Assembly (NCBI RefSeq): GCF_000745175.1
Contig: NZ_JQNI01000002.1
Coordinates: 1,200,001 to 1,264,000, forward strand
Direction: 5' to 3'
DNA from: Deinococcus sp. YIM 77859
Lineage (GTDB): Bacteria > Deinococcota > Deinococci > Deinococcales > Deinococcaceae
Length of the DNA stretch: 64,000 nucleotides
The notes under the pieces are model-generated. The model had not been told where the DNA came from, made no database searches, and was given only the letters and a program-made list of their open reading frames with translations. This document shows positions 57,819-64,000 of the stretch, one piece after another. Position numbers and translations under genes: made by a program. Position 1 is the first letter of the stretch. Each line of letters starts with the position of its first letter.

Positions 57819-57850
57819 AAGCAGGCCCCGGCCGGAGCCGCAGCCTGCTT
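57819..57850 (+). terminator. Hairpin after the small lipoprotein
   Basis: AAGCAGGC (57819-57826) and GCCTGCTT (57843-57850) with a GC-rich 16-base loop, followed by CCTCCTTTCCCC. It lies between convergent genes and may serve both. Confidence 0.55.
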
Positions 57851-57862
57851 CCTCCTTTCCCC

Positions 57863-58279
<417 letters not shown>

Positions 58280-58289
58280 ACCGCCCGCG

Positions 58290-58295
58290 AGGATA
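58290..58295 (-). promoter_or_regulatory. -10 box TATCCT for ndk
   Basis: TATCCT on the minus strand, 10 bases before ATG 58279. Confidence 0.45.
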
Positions 58296-58341
58296 GCAGG
58301 GCTGGGGGCGAGGACATGCAGGTGAGGCGCTTGCCGCCCCG

Positions 58342-58347
58342 TACAAT
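58342..58347 (+). promoter_or_regulatory. -10 box TACAAT for the nucleoside permease operon
   Basis: TACAAT ends 6 bases before GTG 58354; no SD. Confidence 0.6.
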
Positions 58348-58353
58348 GCCCCT

Positions 58354-60345
58354 GTGACAACTCTTTCCGACTCTCGCCCCTCGCCGACGGCGGCCAGGAT
58401 TGCGCTGATCGCCAGCGCCGTCGCGGCGGCGGGCCTGCTGCTGTTCCCGCTGGCCACGCTGGGACGTGACTTCAACGCGGGTGGGGTGCTCCTGCACCTC
58501 AGCGGCTCGGTTCTTAACCTCAGTGCCACCCGTGAGGTGCCGCTGCCCCCCACCGGGACCGTGCTCGCCCTGGGCTGGGCCACGCTGGTGCTCACGCTGG
58601 CCAGCGTCTGGGGGGCTTTGCGCCGGACCCGCTGGTTCTGGCTCACCGGCCTCCTGGCCAGTGCAGCGGGGATCGCGGCCGTGCTCTTCCTGAGCGCGGA
58701 CCTGGGCGCCGAGGCCGCGCGCGTGGCGACCGACACGTCCCTGCGGCCGGGATTCCGGCGACAACTGCGCAACTTCTACGGGGGAGGCGGCATGAACCTG
58801 GGCCTTTTCCTGCCCATTCTCGCCGGGCTGATCACGGCGGGCGCGGGGTTGAGTGCGCGGCCCACGTGGTGGGAACGCCTCAACCGCCTGCGCGGTCTGC
58901 TGGTGCCCACCGTCGCCATTGGTCTGGCGGTGCTGGTGGGAGCAGCCGTGGTGCTCATCGTGCAGCCCGCCGTCAATGGCAGCGGCACCCCGCTCTCCCC
59001 CTGGAGCACCTGGCTCGCCAAGAGTGACCTGGTGTACTTCGTCTATTCGACGCTGTTTGCGCCCCTCACGGCACTCAACCCCTTCCTGGACAGCCTCAAG
59101 CTCGCGACGCCGCTCATCTTTACGGGGCTTGCGGTGGCCTTTGCCTTTCGCGCTGGGCTCTTTAATATCGGCGCGCCGGGACAGCTCACGCTGGGCGCGA
59201 TCGGCGCGATGCTGGTCGGCGTGTACGGCCCGGCCTCGCTGGGCTGGCTGCTGCTGCCCCTCTCGGTGCTTGCGGCGGGGCTGGGCGGTGCCCTGTGGGG
59301 CGCGATTCCGGGCCTCCTCAAGGCCCGCTTCGGCTCCAGCGAGGTCATCAACACGATCATGCTGAACTACATCGCCTCGGCGATCTTTATCTTCATGATC
59401 GGCAGCGAGACGTTCCCGTTTCTGGGCCGCGAGTATAGCCTCCCCTTCAAGGCAGAAGGCTTTGAACCCGCGAGCGAGGAGTTGCAGGCCCCGGCGCGGC
59501 TTCCCACGCTGCTTGACCTCTTCAATGTCGGCCAAAACGGCACGGTGGCCCTGACGCTCGCGCCGCTGCTCGCGCTTGCCGCCTTCTTCGTCCTGCGCCT
59601 CGCACTGCGCCGGGTGCGGCTGGGCACCGTGATCGCGCTTGGGGGAGCCTTGGCGCTGGGGCTGCTGACCTGGCGGATCGGCGTGCCGGTCGATGTGGTG
59701 GGCAGCCAGCTCAACGCCTCGTTCTTGATCGCGCTCGCCTGTGTGGTTCTGTTTGGGGTGCTGATGTGGCGCACGGCCACCGGGTACGCCCTCCGAGCGG
59801 TGGGCCTCTCGCCCCGCGCCGCCGAGTACGGCGGGATTAGCGTGGCCAAAAACACGGTTCTGGCGATGACCCTGGCGGGCATGTTCGCGGGCCTGGCGGG
59901 CACCCACTACGTCAACGGCGGCGCGCTGGACGAGTACCGCCTGAAGGGCAACATGCCCGTCAGCGTGGGCTTTGACGGGATTGCGGTGGCGCTGATGGGC
60001 CAGAACACACCGGCGGGCGTGGTGGCCGCGAGCGTGCTCTTTGGCACCATCGATACGGGTGGCGTTGAAGTTCAGCAGAAACTCAACAACGTGGACCGCA
60101 ACATCGTGACGGTTCTCAAGGCGCTGATCGTGCTGTTTATCGCGGCGGGGGGCTTCCTCAGCCGCCGGGTGACCGATCCCCCGCCCCCGCAACTCGTGCG
60201 GGCCGCAGACGCGACCGGCACAGCCGAAACGGGGCGCCTTAGCCCCGCAGCCGCCGAGGCCGAGCGCGCCACCCCCAACCCCAATGTCAGCCGCAGCAGC
60301 GAAGTCAGTGCCAGGGTCGAAGAGGCCCGGAAAGGCAGCAAGTAA
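58354..60345 (+). CDS. ABC permease, nucleoside (BmpA-type) transporter, with N-terminal extension
   Basis: 663 residues from a leaderless GTG, about 300 more than usual YufP/NupP permeases. The extra N-terminal ~180 residues carry about four spans; the permease core starts near 180 ([27 protein letters not shown]) and has [34 protein letters not shown] and GKLAGT-like [22 protein letters not shown]-like [23 protein letters not shown]. It should take up nucleosides with the second permease. No ATPase or BmpA-type binding lipoprotein is adjacent. Confidence 0.88.
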   Translation: MTTLSDSRPSPTAARIALIASAVAAAGLLLFPLATLGRDFNAGGVLLHLSGSVLNLSATREVPLPPTGTVLALGWATLVLTLASVWGALRRTRWFWLTGLLASAAGIAAVLFLSADLGAEAARVATDTSLRPGFRRQLRNFYGGGGMNLGLFLPILAGLITAGAGLSARPTWWERLNRLRGLLVPTVAIGLAVLVGAAVVLIVQPAVNGSGTPLSPWSTWLAKSDLVYFVYSTLFAPLTALNPFLDSLKLATPLIFTGLAVAFAFRAGLFNIGAPGQLTLGAIGAMLVGVYGPASLGWLLLPLSVLAAGLGGALWGAIPGLLKARFGSSEVINTIMLNYIASAIFIFMIGSETFPFLGREYSLPFKAEGFEPASEELQAPARLPTLLDLFNVGQNGTVALTLAPLLALAAFFVLRLALRRVRLGTVIALGGALALGLLTWRIGVPVDVVGSQLNASFLIALACVVLFGVLMWRTATGYALRAVGLSPRAAEYGGISVAKNTVLAMTLAGMFAGLAGTHYVNGGALDEYRLKGNMPVSVGFDGIAVALMGQNTPAGVVAASVLFGTIDTGGVEVQQKLNNVDRNIVTVLKALIVLFIAAGGFLSRRVTDPPPPQLVRAADATGTAETGRLSPAAAEAERATPNPNVSRSSEVSARVEEARKGSK

Positions 60346-61260
<915 letters not shown>

Positions 61261-61274
61261 AGCGCCTGGCTGTG

Positions 61275-61307
61275 AGCAGGTCAGCGCCGAGCTGGCCTGC
61301 TTTTTTT
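61275..61307 (+). terminator. Terminator of the permease operon
   Basis: AGCAGGTCAGC (61275-61285) pairs with GCTGGCCTGCT (61291-61301), one T-G pair, loop GCCGA, followed by seven T. It starts 15 bases after the stop. Confidence 0.85.
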
Positions 61308-61316
61308 GCCGCAAGA

Positions 61317-62291
61317 TCAGTTGGGCGCTGTCGGCAGAGGCAGGCGGGACGCAATTGCCCGGGCCTCTGCGGTCCCGCTTGGCATCCCCAACTTCCCGAC
61401 GGTTTCCAGCACGGTGCTGTTAAAGGCCCGCAGCAGCGGCAGAGCGGCCCGGTGCGGCAGCACGGCCAGCGCAAGCGGCCGGGTGAGGGGTTCGGGAAGC
61501 GGCAGCGCGACCAAGCCGGGTGGAAGGGGCAGCAGGGCCAGCCGCGGCATCACCGTGATCCCGAGGCCGTGCCCCACCATGGAAAGCGTCACGCTGTCTT
61601 GCTCGACCTCCATCACCTGGGTGAGCGGCACGCCGCGCGCGGCGAGGTAGGCCCGCACCCGCTGGTAACAGGGATCACGCTGCGGAGGCAAGATCAGCGG
61701 CTGCGCGGCCAGCTCGCCCCAGGTGACAGGGGACTCGCCACGAGCAGCGGGGGCAACAAACAGGTATTCGTCGGGCGGAAGGGGCAGCAGGCGCAGATCC
61801 GCCGCGGCCTCACTGACGATCAGACCCACATCTACGCGACCTGCACGAACAGCCTGAATTCCGCCCCCTGACGCCTCCGAATCCAGCACCGTGACCGTCA
61901 CCCCTGGATGGCGAGCACGGAAGCTGGCCAGAGCGGGCGGCAACAGGTGGGTGGCCGTCGAACGCAGGGACGTCACCCGGAGCGTGCCGCACAGGGAGGC
62001 CTCCTCCTGGGCCGCCAGCAGCACGTCGGCCGCCGCCTGGACCGCCCTTCGGGCGTGGGCCAGCACCCGCGCCCCCGCTTCTGTGGGCACCGTTCCGGCA
62101 GGCGTTCGCCGCAGCAGCGGACGGCCGGCCAGCGCCTCCAGCCGCGCGACTGCCTCACTCAGCGAGGACTGAGACACACCCAGCTCCGCCGCCGCCTCCC
62201 CAAACCCTCCGGCCTCCACCACGGCGACCAGCGCCCGGAGCTGCGCCAGGGAGGGAACCGGGGCCGGGGAGGGCAAGGAGCGGTCAGCCAC
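61317..62291 (-). CDS. LysR-family transcription regulator
   Basis: 324 residues from GTG 62291. The N-terminal winged helix spans ~14-75 (SLAQLRALVAVVEAGGFGEAAAELGVSQSSLSEAVARLEALAGRPLLRRTPAGTVPTEAG); the rest is the periplasmic-binding-like effector domain (LRVTSLRSTATHLLPPALASFRARHPGV, VDVGLIV, LGITVMPRLALLPLP). LysR proteins usually act near a divergent target: here the gene at 62422. The GTG is chosen because TACAAT lies 7 bases upstream; two in-frame ATG codons further up would sit in or before that box. Confidence 0.88.
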   Translation of the reverse strand: MADRSLPSPAPVPSLAQLRALVAVVEAGGFGEAAAELGVSQSSLSEAVARLEALAGRPLLRRTPAGTVPTEAGARVLAHARRAVQAAADVLLAAQEEASLCGTLRVTSLRSTATHLLPPALASFRARHPGVTVTVLDSEASGGGIQAVRAGRVDVGLIVSEAAADLRLLPLPPDEYLFVAPAARGESPVTWGELAAQPLILPPQRDPCYQRVRAYLAARGVPLTQVMEVEQDSVTLSMVGHGLGITVMPRLALLPLPPGLVALPLPEPLTRPLALAVLPHRAALPLLRAFNSTVLETVGKLGMPSGTAEARAIASRLPLPTAPN

Positions 62292-62298
62292 GGTTCTG

Positions 62299-62304
62299 AT
62301 TGTA
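62299..62304 (-). promoter_or_regulatory. -10 box TACAAT for the LysR gene
   Basis: TACAAT on the minus strand, 7 bases before GTG 62291. Confidence 0.55.
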
Positions 62305-62421
62305 GTTCCGCAGCGAAAAGACGCCATCGGCTGGCCCGATGCCCGGACCAAGACACACACCGTGGGGCCGATGTCCTGCGCGGCCCTCCCCGGCGCACCC
62401 TAAAGCCGAGGAGGTTTCACC

Positions 62422-62739
62422 ATGACCTGCGTCCCCTTCCCCCAGATGCCCGCCTTCTCCCTGTCCACCCCGCAGGGCACCGCCGTCTTCGGTCACCTTC
62501 TGGTAGAGGTCGTGACGCCGGACGGCCGGGTGACCGCTCCGCTGCTTCCCGACTGGGAGCTGCGCGCCTGGCCGGTCGCCCGCCTCGGGGACGCCACCCT
62601 GGAAGCTCGGCCCCGCCGCCCGCACCTGGGTGCCGAGGACCTTGCCGCCGACCTGTGCCGCGCCGGGTACCTGCCGCTTGGTCCTCTTCGTGCCACACGC
62701 GCGGGGCGCTCCTCGTTTCCCAGCTCGGTCCCCACATAA
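62422..62739 (+). CDS. Small protein divergent from LysR, unknown
   Basis: 105 residues, no signal peptide or span. Text such as FGHLLVEVVTPDGRVTAPLLPDWELRAWPVARLGDATLEARPRR and AEDLAADLCRAGYLPLG is moderately ordered but not recognised. AGGAGG seven bases before ATG 62422 is a strong SD. It is divergent from the LysR gene across 130 bases, the usual position of a LysR target. Confidence 0.6.
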   Translation: MTCVPFPQMPAFSLSTPQGTAVFGHLLVEVVTPDGRVTAPLLPDWELRAWPVARLGDATLEARPRRPHLGAEDLAADLCRAGYLPLGPLRATRAGRSSFPSSVPT

Positions 62740-62779
62740 ATCCGCGCGTCAGCTTCGCTTCATCTGTGTGACGGGCTCC

Positions 62780-62785
62780 TATGCT
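62780..62785 (+). promoter_or_regulatory. -10 box TATGCT upstream of the LysM gene
   Basis: TATGCT ends 13 bases before ATG 62799, longer than the leaderless spacing; no SD in the gap. Confidence 0.35.
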
Positions 62786-62798
62786 CCCCTGGGCAGCG

Positions 62799-64000
62799 AT
62801 GGTTCGCCGCGCCGCCCTGCTCACGCTGCTCCTTTTTCCCCTGCTGGCCAGCTCCTCCGCGCTCGCGGCAAGCGGCACGGTCACTGTGAAGAAGGGAGAT
62901 ACGCTCTATAGCATCGCGCGGCGCAGCGGCACCAGCGTCGAAGAGCTCAGGGCGCTTAACGGCCTAAAGGGCCACCTGATCCGGCCCGGCCAGACGCTGC
63001 GCGTGAGGGGCGGCGCGCCCACCCCGCCCAAGGGGAGCGTGTACACCGTGCGGTCCGGCGACACGCTGGGCAAGATCGCGGCGCGCGCCGGGGTGAGCCT
63101 GGCCGCGCTGCGTGCCGCGAACGGGATCACGGGCAGCCTGATTCGGCCTGGCCAGCGCCTGCGGGTTCCGCCCCGCGGAACGGGAACGGCGAAGGCGGCA
63201 GCCCGGCCCACCACCGAGGTGCGGATCATCCACGGGTACGTGCGCGTAGGGCCGCGCGAGACGCTGGACACCCTGGCCCGCCGGTACCGCACGACGCCCG
63301 ACCAGCTCGCTCGGCTCAATGGCCTCGGTCGCCGGGAACGGCGCCTGTACGTCGGTCAGCGCCTGCTGGTGCCCCGGCGGGTTCCGGTGCCCATTCCGCC
63401 GCCACCCGTCGCTGCTCCCCTCACCGTCCAGCGCCTCAAGCCGCTGAATATCCCCGTTCAGGTCGTGCGGGTAGACCTGCGCCACCGCGACGTGTTGGTG
63501 ACCCCGGTGCTGCCCCGCGCCGGGCTGGGCGTAGGCGCGCGCGTCAGCCGCCTCGCGCAGCAGAGCGGTGCCCAAGCCGTGATCAACGGCAGCTACTTTC
63601 ATCCACGCTCCTACGCGCCTGCGGGCGACCTGGTGGTACAGGGCCGCCTGCTCGCCTGGGGCCGCATCCCCGCAGCCTTGGCGATCACGCCGGATAACCG
63701 CGCGACCATCACGGTGAGCACCACGCCGCTGCTGGGCCGTCCGCTGAACGCCACCTGGCGCGGCATGGAAACCGTCATCGCCACCGGGCCGCGTATCCTG
63801 CGGGGGGGAGCGGTGGTGCGGCAGTACGCGAGCGCCTTTCGTGACCCCGCCGTCTTTGGCCGGGCCGCACGCAGCGCCGTCGGCCTGAAAAGCAACCGTG
63901 ACCTGGTCTTTGTGACCACCCATGCCAAACTCACGACCACAGAAATGGGCAAGGTGATGGCCAGGCTGGGCCTGCAAGAGGCCCTGCTGCTGGACGGCGG
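62799..64000 (+). CDS. LysM-repeat protein with phosphodiester-glycosidase (NAGPA-like) domain, 3' truncated
   Basis: At least 400 residues; the frame runs off the window. Signal peptide MVRRAALLTLLLFPLLASSSALA. Three LysM domains: 27-70 (TVKKGDTLYSIARRSGTSVEELRALNGL, LIRPGQTLRV), 80-124 (YTVRSGDTLGKIAARAGVSLAALRAANGI) and ~145-190, less regular. From ~215 a NAGPA/phosphodiester-glycosidase-like domain: QAVINGSYFHPRSYAPAGDLVVQG, GMETVIATGPRILRGG and LLLDGG. It should bind peptidoglycan and cut a glycosyl phosphodiester in the envelope. An ATG six codons upstream (62781) is also in frame. Confidence 0.85.
   Translation, partial: MVRRAALLTLLLFPLLASSSALAASGTVTVKKGDTLYSIARRSGTSVEELRALNGLKGHLIRPGQTLRVRGGAPTPPKGSVYTVRSGDTLGKIAARAGVSLAALRAANGITGSLIRPGQRLRVPPRGTGTAKAAARPTTEVRIIHGYVRVGPRETLDTLARRYRTTPDQLARLNGLGRRERRLYVGQRLLVPRRVPVPIPPPPVAAPLTVQRLKPLNIPVQVVRVDLRHRDVLVTPVLPRAGLGVGARVSRLAQQSGAQAVINGSYFHPRSYAPAGDLVVQGRLLAWGRIPAALAITPDNRATITVSTTPLLGRPLNATWRGMETVIATGPRILRGGAVVRQYASAFRDPAVFGRAARSAVGLKSNRDLVFVTTHAKLTTTEMGKVMARLGLQEALLLDG

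Overview
The window is GC-rich chromosomal DNA that reads as Deinococcus. This rests on the family mix and on promoter style: a Taq-like DNA polymerase I with an inactive proofreading domain, FtsA and FtsZ of Deinococcus-Thermus type, a three-domain fasciclin protein, a DarA-like cyclic-di-AMP receptor beside polA, and about 25 genes that begin 5-7 bases after a TANNNT -10 box with no ribosome binding site (leaderless transcripts). The species cannot be fixed from the sequence alone. I saw no tRNA or rRNA gene, insertion sequence, CRISPR array, prophage or plasmid function; this looks like stable core chromosome. Both ends are cut: a response regulator on the left and a LysM/phosphodiester-glycosidase-like protein on the right.

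Layout. 1-3.9 kb: response regulator, aspartate aminotransferase, nitroreductase, AIM24-like protein and a small secreted protein. 3.9-10.7 kb: cell wall and division run murG-murC-murB-ftsQ-ftsA, then ftsZ behind its own promoter and a 16-codon upstream ORF. 10.7-17.4 kb: pfkA, the rRNA methyltransferases rsmI and rlmH, small proteins and a large M16 protease. 17.5-19.5 kb: three overlapping genes for exported proteins, the first with Ig-like and possibly cohesin-like folds, the last with a dockerin. 19.6-23.1 kb: S4 protein, DUF1684 protein, signal peptidase, FKBP isomerase, nucleoside hydrolase, JAMM peptidase. 23.3-31 kb: FtsK, fasciclin protein, phosphoesterase, cysteine synthase, DUF937 protein.

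31.2-37.6 kb: an ABC-2 exporter operon, an alkyladenine DNA glycosylase, a kinase-like protein overlapping a His-rich tail-anchored protein, and glmM. 38-45.4 kb: a metzincin lipoprotein, polA, the c-di-AMP receptor, a winged-helix regulator and a NatAB-type ABC exporter. 45.4-49.7 kb: a PRC-barrel protein with four internal repeats and a 44-residue membrane peptide upstream, then a P-loop ATPase coupled to an enolase-superfamily epimerase. 49.8-57.8 kb: aconitase, a short CoA-transferase homologue, and a minus-strand run of nitroreductase, aldo/keto reductase and type III polyketide synthase. 57.9-62.3 kb: ndk, two nucleoside-type ABC permeases and a LysR regulator.

Functional links: glmM, murG/B/C, ftsQ/A/Z/K, lepB and the LysM protein serve envelope growth and division; polA and the DNA glycosylase serve DNA repair; ndk, the nucleoside hydrolase and the nucleoside-type permeases suggest nucleoside salvage. 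The observations I would follow first are the leaderless mini-ORFs that end on the ftsZ start and on the start of the gene at 13390, the cohesin/dockerin-like operon, and the overlooked 44-residue membrane peptide.
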